Shown piece after piece: positions 29,009 to 38,592 of a stretch of DNA of 64,000 nt. The DNA is from Leucobacter zeae (GTDB lineage Bacteria > Actinomycetota > Actinomycetes > Actinomycetales > Microbacteriaceae). The position numbers and the translations under genes were made by a program. Position 1 is the first letter of the stretch. Every line of letters starts with the position of its first letter. A model generated the notes under the pieces. It searched no databases. It was not told the origin of the DNA and saw only the letters and a program-made list of their open reading frames with translations. The stretch lies in contig NZ_QYAB01000003.1 of assembly GCF_016758175.1 (NCBI RefSeq), positions 1-64,000 of the forward strand, written 5' to 3'.

Positions 29009-30058
29009 TCATGGCGGCTTCCAGCCGCGTGAGGCGAGCGCGTGCCGCACTCCGCCGCGCAGTTCGTGGGTGCGACCGTAGAGGAGTCGCGAGGTGACCC
29101 GGATCACGCGCCACCCCGCATCCGCGTACTCCCGGTACTTCTCGATGTCCCGCTCCCATTGCGCTCGATCGACGCGATGGTGATCCCCCTCGTACTCCAC
29201 GGCGAGCCGGTACTCGACGAATGCGATCTCGCTGCATCCGAGGAACCTGCCCGAGTCGTCTCGAACATCGTGATCGAGCACGAACTCGGGCATCGCAGGA
29301 TCGGCCTGCAGTGCGAGCCGGGTATGCGTCTCGGGCGGCGACGCCGCACCGGTCCGCAAGAGCGGAAGGCTCTCGAGCAGCGCCTCCCGGCCCCGGCGAT
29401 GCGGGAGCCGCAGCGATTCGGCGAGGGCGCCGATCGTCGAGTACGGAGCACGCGGAGGCGGGCGGAAGCCTCCGGGGAAGCGGGGCGCTCGCACCACCTG
29501 GTCCCCGAGCGCGACACGATCCCACGGTTCGAGGTGCGGCCCGACGACCAGCCAGACGCTCGCGGGCGAGAGCACGCGCACGCCGCCGATGTCGACGATC
29601 TCGATACTCCCCGCGGTGTGCCGGGTCCCGCGCACTCCTCGCCGACGCGGCGGGCTTCGCGGCAGCAGGACGCCCACGTCGATGTCCGCCGAGGCCGCCG
29701 GGGGCACGGGCAATCGCCACAGCGCGGCCGCCGTGCGCCCCGAGAAGAACTCGTGGGGGTGCATGATCGGCAGGTACTCCGCCGCGCGCACCCTGAGCGC
29801 GGCTGCCCGAACCGCGCCCGGATGCGTCGACCCCGCGTCGAAGGCGGTTGCCGGGGATGGCGCTTCACCGGGTACGGGGAGCCAGAGTTCGCCCGTCCCC
29901 GGCGGCGCACCTCGCTCCTCGCGTGCACGGGCCCCGCGGAACGGGGTCACGAGATCGGCCGCCCGGAGCCTCCCCGGCGGCACTCCGAGCTGCAGTGCAC
30001 GCGCGCGGGAGAAGTTGCGTCCAAGGGACTCCGGAAGGGGTGAGTGACGAGCAGGCAT
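29009..30058 (-). CDS. DUF559-type endonuclease-fold protein
   Basis: A 349-residue protein. The C-terminal third resembles the DUF559/Vsr-like PD-(D/E)XK fold (CSEIAFVEYRLAVEYEGDHH, then DIEKYREYADAGWRVIRV). The N-terminal part resembles AbiEi-like antitoxin/transcription-factor N domains found in many actinobacterial single genes of this type. No partner toxin is adjacent. Role unknown; repeats surround the gene on both sides. Confidence 0.7.
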   Translation of the reverse strand: MPARHSPLPESLGRNFSRARALQLGVPPGRLRAADLVTPFRGARAREERGAPPGTGELWLPVPGEAPSPATAFDAGSTHPGAVRAAALRVRAAEYLPIMHPHEFFSGRTAAALWRLPVPPAASADIDVGVLLPRSPPRRRGVRGTRHTAGSIEIVDIGGVRVLSPASVWLVVGPHLEPWDRVALGDQVVRAPRFPGGFRPPPRAPYSTIGALAESLRLPHRRGREALLESLPLLRTGAASPPETHTRLALQADPAMPEFVLDHDVRDDSGRFLGCSEIAFVEYRLAVEYEGDHHRVDRAQWERDIEKYREYADAGWRVIRVTSRLLYGRTHELRGGVRHALASRGWKPP

Positions 30059-30446
30059 GCCACTACTCTGCGCGCACGCACCGGCCGCAGAACCCCGCAG
30101 CACCGCTTCTGTGGACAGGTCGCTCGATCCCCCGCTCGGGACCCGCTGGGAGCGGAGTCGGACACGCTGCCGTCCCGGAACCGCCTCACCCCTACCCGCG
30201 AAACCGGCGACTCCCGAGTGAGTTCGTGCGGCTCGCGACGCGCGGAACACGCACCAACTCACTCGCGAGTGACTTGGTGCACCGCGGAACACGCACCAAC
30301 TCACTCGCGAGTGACTTGGTGCACCGCGCAACGCGCCCCAACGCGCCCCAACGCGCCCCAAGCGCGCCCCGCCGCCCCACCACGCGCCGCACGACCGAAC
30401 CGCAGCACGCGCGCGGCTCCGCTCCGCGATCTGGAAGAATCGGAGC
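30059..30446. repeat. palindromic 42-bp tandem repeat and 10-bp microsatellite
   Basis: No gene is supported here. Two 42-bp direct repeats start at 30241 and 30283; each contains a 30-bp near-perfect palindrome centred on CTCGCGAG (GCACCAA...TTGGTGC) with one mismatched pair. A partial third copy starts at 30325. Three ACGCGCCCCA units follow (30331-30360). Confidence 0.75.
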
Positions 30447-31220
30447 GTGACCCCGCAGCCGCAGCAGCTCCCCCGCCTCGTCGCATTCGACCTCGACGAC
30501 ACCCTGGCCCAGTCGAAGTCGCCCGTCGCCCCCCGCATGCTCGCGGTCTTCGCGCGTCTGCTCGACGCGACCACCGTCGCGGTGATCTCGGGCGGCAACT
30601 TCGAGCAGTTCGAGGCGCAGCTCGTCGCCCGACTCGACGGATTCGCCGGGGTCGACGAGGCGGCCCTCGAGCGCCTGCACCTGCTCCCCACGTGCGGCAC
30701 CCGCTACGAGCGCCGGGCGAACGGCGCCTGGACGACCGTCTACCGCGAGCACCTCTCCGAGCCGGAGCGCGACGCCGCCCTCCTGGCCCTGCGCGAGGAG
30801 GCCGAGCGCCTCGGGCTCTGGGAATCGGAGCCGTGGGGCGAGATCCTCGAGGATCGCGGGTCCCAGGTCACGTTCTCGGCGCTCGGCCAGCGGGCACCGG
30901 TCCCGGTCAAGCAGGCCTGGGATCCCGACGGCGCGAAGAAGAACGCGCTGCGCGCAGCGGTGCAGGATCGGCTGCCGCTGCTCGAGGTGCGCAGCGGGGG
31001 CTCGACCTCGGTCGACATCACACGGCGCGGGATCGACAAGGCCTACGGCATGCGCAAGCTGGCCGAGCACACCGGCATCCCGCTCGACGACATGCTGTTC
31101 GTCGGCGACCGCCTCGACCCCGACGGCAACGACTACCCCGTCAAAGCCATGGGCGTCGCGTGCCGCGCGGTCGACGGCTGGGAGGACACGGCCGACTTCC
31201 TCGAGGACCTGCTCTCCTGA
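30447..31220 (+). CDS. HAD-IIB family phosphatase
   Basis: A 257-residue haloacid dehalogenase-type hydrolase related to phosphomannomutase/sucrose-phosphatase-like proteins. Motif I is DLDDTLAQS with D15 and D17, motif II is SGGN, and motif IV is VGDRLDPDGND. The start is GTG. A weak AAGAAT hexamer ends 6 nt before it, suggesting a leaderless transcript. Sugar phosphatase activity is likely; the substrate is unknown. Confidence 0.83.
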   Translation: MTPQPQQLPRLVAFDLDDTLAQSKSPVAPRMLAVFARLLDATTVAVISGGNFEQFEAQLVARLDGFAGVDEAALERLHLLPTCGTRYERRANGAWTTVYREHLSEPERDAALLALREEAERLGLWESEPWGEILEDRGSQVTFSALGQRAPVPVKQAWDPDGAKKNALRAAVQDRLPLLEVRSGGSTSVDITRRGIDKAYGMRKLAEHTGIPLDDMLFVGDRLDPDGNDYPVKAMGVACRAVDGWEDTADFLEDLLS

Positions 31221-31281
31221 GTGCGCGACCGCGTTCCCCATTGACACGCGTCACGGGGGTATGATGGGATCGCCTCATCAT

Positions 31282-31308
31282 ACGGAATAGTGATTCCGTG
31301 ATATGAAA
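31282..31308 (+). promoter_or_regulatory. urate/allantoin operator, site 1
   Basis: ACGGAAT-AGTG-ATTCCGT is a perfect 7-bp inverted repeat, followed at once by GATATGAAA. The arrangement is nearly base-for-base the same as sites at 38054 and 46483. It lies 45-70 nt before the NCS1 permease ATG and can block its promoter. TTGACA stands upstream at about 31241. Confidence 0.7.
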
Positions 31309-31352
31309 TCGGAATGGTTCTCCGACAGCGTCGTCACGAAAGCGAGCCACAC

Positions 31353-32885
31353 ATGAGTCCAGAGGAGTACATCCACGTACCGAGTCGCGCGTCGGAGGGG
31401 CTCGCCGATCCCGCGCCCTCCGGCCTGTTCGCCCTCAAGGCGGGGCTCAGCCCCCGCCTCTACAACAGCGATCTCGCCCCCACCACGCAGGAGGGGCGCC
31501 ACTGGACCGCCTACAGCATCTTCGCGCTGTGGGCCAACGACGTGCACAGCCTCGGCAACTACGTCTGGGCGATCGGGCTGTTCTCGCTGGGCATGAGCGG
31601 CGGGGCGATCCTCGGCTCGCTCGCTTTCGGAGCGCTCTTCCTCTTCCTGCTCCTCACGCTCTCAGGATTCATGGGTCAGAAGACCGGCGTGCCGTTCCCC
31701 GTCATGAGCCGCATCTCGTTCGGCATCTACGGCGCGCAGATCCCCGCGCTGCTGCGCGGCGGCGTCGCGATCGCCTGGTTCGGGATCCAGACCTACCTGG
31801 CCTCGCAGGTGCTGCAGGTGGTCGTCATCGCGCTCGCTCCGGGAGCCGCTTCGCTGCAGGAGGGCTCGTTCCTGGGGCTCTCGGCGCTCGGCTGGATCAC
31901 CTTCCTCGCGCTCTGGGTGCTGCAGTCGGTCATCGTCAGCTACGGCATGGAGATGATCCGCAAGTACGAGGCGTTCGCGGGGCCCGTGATCCTGCTCACC
32001 TTCGTCGGCCTCGCGGCATGGGTGCTCGTGCAGGCGGACTTCCGCATCTCGTGGACGAACGACTCCCCGCTCAGCGGCGTCGACCTGTGGCTCCACATGC
32101 TCGGCGGCGCATCCGCGTGGGTCGCGATCTACGGCACCTTCGTGCTCAACTTCTGCGACTTCACCCGCGGCGCGAAGTCGAAGCGGTCGATCGTGCTCGG
32201 CAACTTCTGGGGCATCCCGATCAACATGCTGTTCTTCGGCACCATGGTCGTCATCCTCGCGGGCGGCTCGTTCACCATCAACGGGTCGGCGATCGCCTCG
32301 CCCGCCGACGTCGTCGCCGCCATCCCGAACACCCTCCTCCTCGTGCTCGCCTCGCTCGCACTCATCGTGCTGACCATCGCCGTCAACCTCATGGCGAACT
32401 TCGTGGCACCCACGTACGCGCTCACGAACCTCTTCCCCCGGCACCTGGACTTCCGCAAGGCCGCGCTCATCTCGGCGGTCATCGGCCTCGTGATCCTGCC
32501 CTGGAACATGTACAACTCCCCCGTGGTCATCGGCATCTTCCTCAACGGCCTCGGAGCGCTCCTCGGCCCCCTGTTCGGGATCATCATGGTCGACTACTGG
32601 CTCATCAAGAAGCAGCGGATCAACGTGCTCGACCTCTACTCCGAGGACAACCGCGGCGACTACTACTACCGGCGCGGCTTCAACCCGCGCGCCGTCGCGG
32701 CGCTGGCCATCGCCGGCACGATCGCGCTGCTGCTCACGTTCGTCCCGGCCTTCCAGGTGGTCAGCCAGTTCTCCTGGTTCATCGCCGCCGGCCTCGGCGC
32801 GCTGAGCTACGCGATCCTCGCCGACCGGCGCGGGCCGTTCGTCGACGTCGACGGCGCGGACATCGCCGTCACCCCATCCCACTGA
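31353..32885 (+). CDS. NCS1-family permease of the urate/allantoin cluster
   Basis: A 510-residue transporter with 12 hydrophobic segments. The NCS1 allantoin/uracil/hydantoin permease signature is clear (DLAPTTQEGRHWTAYSIFALW, then PVMSRISFGIYG, FVLNFCDFTR and VDYWLIKKQRINV). It is probably an allantoin or hydantoin importer, judged by similarity to PucI/AllP-like proteins and by location. I start at ATG 31353; an earlier ATG at 31314 would overlap the operator. It is the first gene of the cluster. Confidence 0.88.
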   Translation: MSPEEYIHVPSRASEGLADPAPSGLFALKAGLSPRLYNSDLAPTTQEGRHWTAYSIFALWANDVHSLGNYVWAIGLFSLGMSGGAILGSLAFGALFLFLLLTLSGFMGQKTGVPFPVMSRISFGIYGAQIPALLRGGVAIAWFGIQTYLASQVLQVVVIALAPGAASLQEGSFLGLSALGWITFLALWVLQSVIVSYGMEMIRKYEAFAGPVILLTFVGLAAWVLVQADFRISWTNDSPLSGVDLWLHMLGGASAWVAIYGTFVLNFCDFTRGAKSKRSIVLGNFWGIPINMLFFGTMVVILAGGSFTINGSAIASPADVVAAIPNTLLLVLASLALIVLTIAVNLMANFVAPTYALTNLFPRHLDFRKAALISAVIGLVILPWNMYNSPVVIGIFLNGLGALLGPLFGIIMVDYWLIKKQRINVLDLYSEDNRGDYYYRRGFNPRAVAALAIAGTIALLLTFVPAFQVVSQFSWFIAAGLGALSYAILADRRGPFVDVDGADIAVTPSH

Positions 32886-32911
32886 CCGCCGCCCGACCGA
32901 AAGGCCGAACC

Positions 32912-33640
32912 ATGCGCATCCTTGTCGCGAACGTGAACACCACCGAGAGCATGACGGAGGGCATCGCCGCTTCGGCGCGCTCAGTCGCCTCCCCCGGCAC
33001 CGAGATCATCGGCCTGACGCCGTCCTTCGGCGCGGAGTCGTGCGAGGGCAACTTCGAGAGCTACCTCGCGGCGATCGCCGTGATGGAGTCGGTCGTGAAC
33101 TACGACGGTGAGTTCGACGCGGTCATCCAGGCGGGCTACGGCGAGCACGGCCGCGAGGGCCTGCAGGAGCTGCTGACGGTTCCGGTCGTCGACATCACCG
33201 AGGCCGCGGCGTCGACCGCGATGTACGTCGGGCGCAGCTACTCCGTCGTCACCACGCTCGACCGCACCGTGCCGCTGATCGAGGACCGCCTGATCCTCGG
33301 CGGCCTGCACGACCGCTGCGCGTCCGTCCGCTCGTCCGGGCTCGGGGTGCTGGAGCTGGAGGAGGATCCGGAGCGCGCCGTGGCCGCCATCGTGGCCGAG
33401 GCGGAGCGCGCCGTCCGCGAGGATCGCGCCGAGGTCATCGTGCTCGGCTGCGGCGGCATGGCCGGCCTCGAGGCGCAGGTGCGCGAGCGCTGCGGCGTGC
33501 CCGTCGTCGACGGGGTGCAGGCGGCGGTCGCCGTCGCGGAGGGACTCGTGCGCCTCGGACTGTCGACGTCGAAGTCGCGCACCTACGCCGCCCCGCGGCC
33601 GAAGCGGATCACCGGATTCCGACTCCCGGCCGCGGGCTAG
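32912..33640 (+). CDS. Asp/Glu/hydantoin racemase-superfamily protein with one catalytic Cys
   Basis: A 242-residue protein of PF01177. By context it would be an allantoin racemase (HpxA-like). However, the first catalytic cysteine of the racemases (in a CFGD-like loop) is replaced: residues 73-80 read QAGYGEHG. Only the second site, C180 (VLGCGGMAG), is kept. In arylmalonate decarboxylase the same Gly/Cys layout gives a decarboxylase rather than a racemase. Allantoin racemase is therefore uncertain; decarboxylase-like or other chemistry is possible. It is 26 nt downstream of the permease in the same operon. Confidence 0.8.
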   Translation: MRILVANVNTTESMTEGIAASARSVASPGTEIIGLTPSFGAESCEGNFESYLAAIAVMESVVNYDGEFDAVIQAGYGEHGREGLQELLTVPVVDITEAAASTAMYVGRSYSVVTTLDRTVPLIEDRLILGGLHDRCASVRSSGLGVLELEEDPERAVAAIVAEAERAVREDRAEVIVLGCGGMAGLEAQVRERCGVPVVDGVQAAVAVAEGLVRLGLSTSKSRTYAAPRPKRITGFRLPAAG

Positions 33641-33682
33641 GGCATGGGAGGGCGCAGGATCGGCGGAGGGCTCGCCGGCGCG

Positions 33683-34495
33683 CTACCCGCGACCGTCGTA
33701 GGGCACGCCCGCCGCGGTGATCACGAGCTCGTGGACCGCGGTGGTGGGCGGCAGATCGGCGACATCCGCGATCATGCGCGCGGCGTGCTCCGCCGGGAAC
33801 GTGGGCTCGACGAGTCGCGAGCCGTCCGGCTGCAGCGCCCCGACGCCGGCGGAGAACCCCGCGAGCAGCTCGGTGTCGGCGTTGCCGATGTCGATCTGGC
33901 CGGCGGTGATGCCGAATGCGCGGCCGTCGAGCGCGATGGATCGGGTGAGACCCGTGATCGCGTGCTTCGTGACGGCGTAGGCCGTGGACGCCGGTCGCGG
34001 CACGCGCGCCGCGATCGAGCCGTTGTTCAGGATCCGGCCGCCTCCCGGCCGCTGCTCGCGCATCGCGCGGAACGCCGCGGCGGCGCACAGCATGGCACCG
34101 GTCACGTTCGTGTCGAGCGCGCCGCGCCAGGCGTCGACGCCCGCGGGATCGCCCCCGACCTCGTCCACGCGGCCGGGCGGGCCGGACGTGCCCGCGTTGT
34201 TGAAGAGCAGGTCGATCACGCCCCACCGCTCGAGCACGCGAGCGAACGCGCCGTCCACCTCATGCGGCTGCGACACGTCGGCGGCGAGCGCGAGCGCCTC
34301 GCCGCCCGCGGTCTCGATCGCGTGCGCCGTCTCCGTCACGCGCTCGATCCGACGGCCCAGTACGGCCACGGACCAGCCGCGGGACGCGAGCTCCAGCGCC
34401 GTCGCCCGGCCGATGCCGGAACCGCCCCCGGTCACGACCGCGACGCGGGGCCGCGGCACGACCGCATCCGCTCGGCTGCGCGCTGCGCGATCCAT
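33683..34495 (-). CDS. short-chain dehydrogenase/reductase
   Basis: A 270-residue SDR. The cofactor motif is TGGGSGIG (22-29) and the structural motif NNAG is present. The active site is Ser ([10 protein letters not shown]) with YAVTK. The ATG at 34495 follows GGGAGG and GGAG elements. It is the only minus-strand gene between the permease and aceE, facing the Asp/Glu racemase gene. Substrate unknown. Confidence 0.87.
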   Translation of the reverse strand: MDRAARSRADAVVPRPRVAVVTGGGSGIGRATALELASRGWSVAVLGRRIERVTETAHAIETAGGEALALAADVSQPHEVDGAFARVLERWGVIDLLFNNAGTSGPPGRVDEVGGDPAGVDAWRGALDTNVTGAMLCAAAAFRAMREQRPGGGRILNNGSIAARVPRPASTAYAVTKHAITGLTRSIALDGRAFGITAGQIDIGNADTELLAGFSAGVGALQPDGSRLVEPTFPAEHAARMIADVADLPPTTAVHELVITAAGVPYDGRG

Positions 34496-34560
34496 CCCCA
34501 CTCCGATCCTCCCGCGTCCGCTCCGATGTCGCACCGAATCGGCGACCCGGGCGCGCGGGC

Positions 34561-34580
34561 TACGAAAACTGTGATCATGA
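34561..34580 (+). promoter_or_regulatory. weak urate-cluster operator-like site before aceE
   Basis: TGATCATGATACGAGA matches the right half of the conserved operator (TGATTCCATAATACGAAA) with a 2-nt deletion and one substitution. It is 20-40 nt before the aceE start. The dyad arm is not kept, so it may be a decayed site. Confidence 0.35.
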
Positions 34581-34599
34581 TACGAGAGGAAGCACTCCG

Positions 34600-37371
34600 A
34601 TGAACGACACCCCCGCCGGCGCACCGGCGCCCGATCCGCAGGTCTCGGGCCTGCTCGAGTCCCTCGGAGGCCTCCTCACCCCGCAGGGTCGCGAGCTCGC
34701 GATCTCGGCGCTCCAGGGGCTTCGGGGCGGATCGCCCGCCCCCGTCCCGGCGCTGCAGCGGTCCGCGCCGAGCGCCCCCGCCGCTGCCACCCCGCGCACC
34801 CCGCTCCTCGGGGGCGGCACCGCTCCGCTGACCACGGACTACGTGAACACGATTCCGGCCTCGGCCGACGCGCACTACCCCGGCGACGAGGCCGCGGAGC
34901 GCCGCTACCGGGCCTGGATCCGCTGGAACGCGGCGGTCATGGTGCACCGCGCGCAGAGTCCCGAGACCGGCGGAGTGGGCGGTCACATCGCGACCTACGC
35001 GGGCGCAGCGACCCTCTACGAGACCGGTTTCAACCACTTCTTCCGCGGCAAGAACCACCCGGGCGGCGGCGACCACGTCTACTTCCAGGGCCACGCGTCG
35101 CCCGGCATGTACGCGCGCTCGTTCGTGGAGGGCCGGCTGTCCGAGCAGCACCTCGACGGGTTCCGCCAGGAGCACTCGCGCGCCGGTTTCGGGCTGCCCA
35201 GCTACCCGCACCCCCGACTGCTCCCCGAGTACTGGGAGTTCCCCACGGTCTCGATGGGGATCGGGCCCATGAACGCGATCTACCAGGCGCAGGCGAACCG
35301 CTACCTGCAGGCGCGCGGCATCAAGGACACCTCCGACCAGCACGTCTGGGCCTTCCTCGGCGACGGCGAGATGGACGAACCGGAGTCGCGGGGGCTCCTG
35401 CAGCTCGCCGCGAACGACGGCCTCGACAATCTCACCTTCGTGATCAACTGCAACCTGCAGCGCCTCGACGGCCCCGTCCGCGGCAACACGAAGATCATGC
35501 AGGAGCTCGAGGCGTTCTTCCGCGGAGCAGGATGGAACGTCATCAAGGTGGTCTGGGGGCGGGAGTGGGACGACCTGCTCGCCCGCGACCACGACCGGGC
35601 GCTCGTCGACCTCATGAACGCGACGCCAGACGGCGACTACCAGACCTACAAGGCCGAGAACGGCGCGTTCGTGCGCGACCACTTCTTCGGACGCGACCCG
35701 CGCACCGCGAAGCTCGTCGAGGGATACAGCGACGAGCAGATCTGGAACCTGCGCCGCGGCGGCCACGACTACCGCAAGGTCTACTCCGCATACAAGGCGG
35801 CGATGGAGCACACCGGCCAGCCGACCGTGATCCTCGTGAAGACGGTCAAGGGCTACAAGCTCGGCCCGAGCTTCGAGGGACGCATGTCGTCGCACCAGAT
35901 GAAGAAGCTCTCGCTGCAGGACCTCACGGACTTCCGCGACCTCCTCCGCGTGCCGATCTCCGACGCGGAGCTCGAGAAGGATCTCTACCGTCCGCCCTAC
36001 TACCGCCCCGAGGCGGGTTCCCCCGAACTCGAGTACATGCTCGAGCGCAGGCGCGCGCTGGGCGGAGCCGTGCCCGAGCGACGGTCGAAGTACACGCAGA
36101 TCGAGCTGCCGGACGAGAAGGCCTACGCCCTCGCGCGCAAGGGCTCCGGCGCCCAGCAGGCGGCCACGACCATGGCCTTCGCCCGTATCCTGCGGGAGAT
36201 CCTGCGCGACAAGAACATGGGCCATCGCGTGGTGCCGATCATCCCCGACGAAGCGCGCACCTTCGGCATGGACGCATACTTCCCGACGGCGAAGATCTAC
36301 AACCCCAAGGGCCACACGTACATGTCGGTGGACCGCGAGCTGCTGCTCGCCTACAAGGAATCGGCGGCAGGTCAGATCCTGCACGTCGGCATCAACGAGG
36401 CCGGAGCGGTCGCGGCGTTCACCGCGGCTGGCACGTCGTACGCGACGCACGGCGAGCCGCTGATCCCCGTGTACGTCTTCTACTCGATGTTCGGGTTCCA
36501 GCGCACCGGCGACTCGTTCTGGGCCGCAGGCGATCAGATGGCGCGCGGCTTCGTGATCGGCGCGACGGCCGGCCGCACGACGCTCGCGGGCGAGGGCCTG
36601 CAGCACGGCGACGGCCACTCGCCGCTGCTGGCTTCGACGAACCCCGCCGTGGTCTCGTACGACCCCGCGTACGGGTACGAGCTCGCGCACATCGTGCGGG
36701 CCGGCCTCGAGCGGATGTACGGCGGGCAGCACCCGGACCCCAACGTCATGTACTACCTGACGGTGTACAACGAGCCGATCTCGCAGCCGGCCGAACCCGA
36801 GGGCGTCGATGTGGACGGCATCCTGAGGGGCATGCACCGCATCGCGCCTGCCTCGGGCGGATCGCACCCGGCCCAGATCCTCGCCTCCGGCGTCTCGGTG
36901 CCCTGGGCGGTCGAGGCGCAGCGCCTGCTGCGCGAGGACTGGGACGTGGCGGCCGACGTGTGGTCGGTGACCTCCTGGAACGAACTGCGCCGCGACGCGA
37001 TCGACGCGGACTCCGGCGTGCTGCACGGCCGCGAGCCGCGCGAGCCGTACGTGACCCGCCGTCTCCGCGAGGGATCGGGCGGCCCCGTCGTCGCCGTGAG
37101 CGACTACATGCGCGCCGTGCAGGATCAGATCGCACCGTACGTGCCGCAGCGCTACCTGTCGCTCGGCGCCGACGGCTTCGGGTTCTCCGACACCCGGGCC
37201 GCCGCCCGACGCTACTTCCGCGTCGACATCGAGTCGATCGTGATCCGCACGCTCGAAGCGCTCGCGCTCGACGGCGTCGTGGCCGCAGACGTCCCGGCGC
37301 GCGCGGCCGAGCGCTACCGCATCACCGACGTCACGGCCGGCCGCACCGGCAACGCGGGCGGCGACGCCTAG
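34600..37371 (+). CDS. aceE: pyruvate dehydrogenase E1 component, homodimeric type
   Basis: A 923-residue thiamine-diphosphate enzyme. The ThDP motif is [12 protein letters not shown] at 254-265, with N283; [20 protein letters not shown] and the C-terminal [12 protein letters not shown] match AceE. It decarboxylates pyruvate and passes the acetyl group to the E2 subunit. Residues about 45-75 are an Ala/Pro-rich stretch ([14 protein letters not shown]), unlike the usual N-terminal E2-docking region. No E2 or E3 gene is nearby. RBS GAGAGGAAG is good. Its place in the urate cluster suggests feeding malic-enzyme pyruvate to acetyl-CoA (inference). Confidence 0.93.
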   Translation: MNDTPAGAPAPDPQVSGLLESLGGLLTPQGRELAISALQGLRGGSPAPVPALQRSAPSAPAAATPRTPLLGGGTAPLTTDYVNTIPASADAHYPGDEAAERRYRAWIRWNAAVMVHRAQSPETGGVGGHIATYAGAATLYETGFNHFFRGKNHPGGGDHVYFQGHASPGMYARSFVEGRLSEQHLDGFRQEHSRAGFGLPSYPHPRLLPEYWEFPTVSMGIGPMNAIYQAQANRYLQARGIKDTSDQHVWAFLGDGEMDEPESRGLLQLAANDGLDNLTFVINCNLQRLDGPVRGNTKIMQELEAFFRGAGWNVIKVVWGREWDDLLARDHDRALVDLMNATPDGDYQTYKAENGAFVRDHFFGRDPRTAKLVEGYSDEQIWNLRRGGHDYRKVYSAYKAAMEHTGQPTVILVKTVKGYKLGPSFEGRMSSHQMKKLSLQDLTDFRDLLRVPISDAELEKDLYRPPYYRPEAGSPELEYMLERRRALGGAVPERRSKYTQIELPDEKAYALARKGSGAQQAATTMAFARILREILRDKNMGHRVVPIIPDEARTFGMDAYFPTAKIYNPKGHTYMSVDRELLLAYKESAAGQILHVGINEAGAVAAFTAAGTSYATHGEPLIPVYVFYSMFGFQRTGDSFWAAGDQMARGFVIGATAGRTTLAGEGLQHGDGHSPLLASTNPAVVSYDPAYGYELAHIVRAGLERMYGGQHPDPNVMYYLTVYNEPISQPAEPEGVDVDGILRGMHRIAPASGGSHPAQILASGVSVPWAVEAQRLLREDWDVAADVWSVTSWNELRRDAIDADSGVLHGREPREPYVTRRLREGSGGPVVAVSDYMRAVQDQIAPYVPQRYLSLGADGFGFSDTRAAARRYFRVDIESIVIRTLEALALDGVVAADVPARAAERYRITDVTAGRTGNAGGDA

Positions 37372-37434
37372 CCGCTCCGCAGCCCGCCAGAGCCGACCCA
37401 CCGCACACCGCACCGAACGAACAGGCAGGACACC

Positions 37435-37911
37435 ATGACCGACACCGCTCCCGAACTGACCGCAGGCGACACCGCACCCGGCTTCACCCTCCAGGGGTCG
37501 GACGGCGCGCCCGTCTCGCTCGCCGACTACGCGGGCCGCAAGGCGATCGTCTACTTCTACCCGGCGGCCTTCACCCCTGGCTGCACCACGGAGGCGTGCG
37601 ACTTCCGCGACAGCCTCGCATCGCTCGGCGGCGCCGGGTACACCGTGATCGGGGTCTCCGGCGACGATGTGCCGACGCTCGCCCGCTTCGCAGAGGAGGA
37701 CGCGGCCGGGATCACGCTCGTCAGCGATCCCGACCATTCCGTCGCGCGCGCCTGGGGCGCCTTGGGCGAGAAGACCGTCAACGGGGAGACGATGGTCGGT
37801 GCACTGCGCGCCACCTTCGTGATCGACGAGCAGGGCCGCGTCTCGCACGCCGAGTACCGCGTGGACGCGAACGGCCACGTGCGCCGCCTCCGGGAGCTGC
37901 TGGGAGCCTGA
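37435..37911 (+). CDS. bcp: peroxiredoxin (BCP/PrxQ type)
   Basis: A 158-residue thiol peroxidase. The peroxidatic cysteine is C50 in PAAFTPGCTTEAC, and C55, five residues on, is the resolving Cys typical of PrxQ. It reduces H2O2 or organic peroxides. The position is meaningful: urate oxidase, two genes downstream, releases H2O2. It follows aceE by about 63 nt. Confidence 0.92.
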   Translation: MTDTAPELTAGDTAPGFTLQGSDGAPVSLADYAGRKAIVYFYPAAFTPGCTTEACDFRDSLASLGGAGYTVIGVSGDDVPTLARFAEEDAAGITLVSDPDHSVARAWGALGEKTVNGETMVGALRATFVIDEQGRVSHAEYRVDANGHVRRLRELLGA

Positions 37912-37925
37912 GCCCGACCCGCACG

Positions 37926-37972
37926 ACGGAACCGCCGGCCGCCCCGTTCCACGGGGCGGCCGGCGGTTCCGT
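37926..37972 (+). terminator. strong stem-loop after the peroxiredoxin gene
   Basis: Perfect 22-bp arms (starting ACGGAACCGCCGGCC) close a 3-nt TCC loop. It ends the aceE-bcp unit before the uraD operon. The T tract is minimal, as often in high-GC genomes. Confidence 0.8.
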
Positions 37973-38053
37973 TCCCGGCATCGGCTCCCGGAGATTTGCC
38001 CTGCGCACTTGCGAGCCGACCGTAAATCTGGTTGACTCGCATCTATCGCAATT

Positions 38054-38079
38054 TGGAATTATGATTCCATAATACGAAA
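38054..38079 (+). promoter_or_regulatory. urate/allantoin operator, site 2
   Basis: TGGAAT-TATG-ATTCCA is a perfect 6-bp dyad followed by TAATACGAAA. It lies 16 nt before the uraD start, where it would block transcription of the urate oxidase operon. TTGACT at 38032 may be the -35 element, but I see no convincing -10 at standard spacing. It shares 20 or more of 26 positions with the site at 46483. Confidence 0.75.
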
Positions 38080-38094
38080 CAAACGGAGTCAGCA

Positions 38095-38592
38095 ATGTCG
38101 CTTGAAACCTTCAACGCCGCGAGCCCCGCCGAGGCGGCGGCCCGGATCCGCCCCTGCGCGGACATCGACGGCTGGATCGACGAGATCGTCGCGGCGCGCC
38201 CCTTCTCCTCGACCGACCGCGCGCTCGCGTTCGCCGCCAGTGCGGCCGAACGCTGGAGCGCCTCCGACGTCGACGGGGCGCTCGCGCACCATCCCCGCAT
38301 CGGGGAGCGCGCCTCCGGCGCCTCCGCCGAGGCCGAGCTCTCCCGCGGAGAGCAGGCGGGTCTCGGCACGCCGAGCGAGCAGACCGCTTCGGAGCTCGCG
38401 GCCGCGAACGCCGAGTACGAGGGGAAGTTCGACCGCGTGTTCCTGATCCGGGCCGCGGGCCGCTCCACCGACGAGATCCTCGCCGAGTGCCGCCGGCGCC
38501 TGGGCAACACCGCCGAGGCCGAGGCCGTCGAGGTCGCGGTCCAGCTCCGCGAGATCGCCCTGCTCCGACTGGAAGGAGTGCTCACCGCATGA
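38095..38592 (+). CDS. uraD: OHCU decarboxylase
   Basis: A 165-residue enzyme turning 2-oxo-4-hydroxy-4-carboxy-5-ureidoimidazoline into S-allantoin. The catalytic His is in ALAHHPRIGE (62-71), with RGEQ and FLIRAAGRS completing the family pattern. It is first in uraD-uraH-urate oxidase-NCS2, under the operator at 38054. CGGAG precedes the ATG, and its stop overlaps the uraH start. Confidence 0.93.
   Translation: MSLETFNAASPAEAAARIRPCADIDGWIDEIVAARPFSSTDRALAFAASAAERWSASDVDGALAHHPRIGERASGASAEAELSRGEQAGLGTPSEQTASELAAANAEYEGKFDRVFLIRAAGRSTDEILAECRRRLGNTAEAEAVEVAVQLREIALLRLEGVLTA

Noticed and set aside
30241..30330. CRISPR-like direct repeats
   Set aside because: The two 42-bp units abut without unique spacers and no cas gene is present; they are palindromic tandem repeats.
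34432..37878. A minus-strand open frame of about 1148 codons opposite aceE
   Set aside because: Shadow of the aceE codon bias; no domain, and aceE itself is certain.
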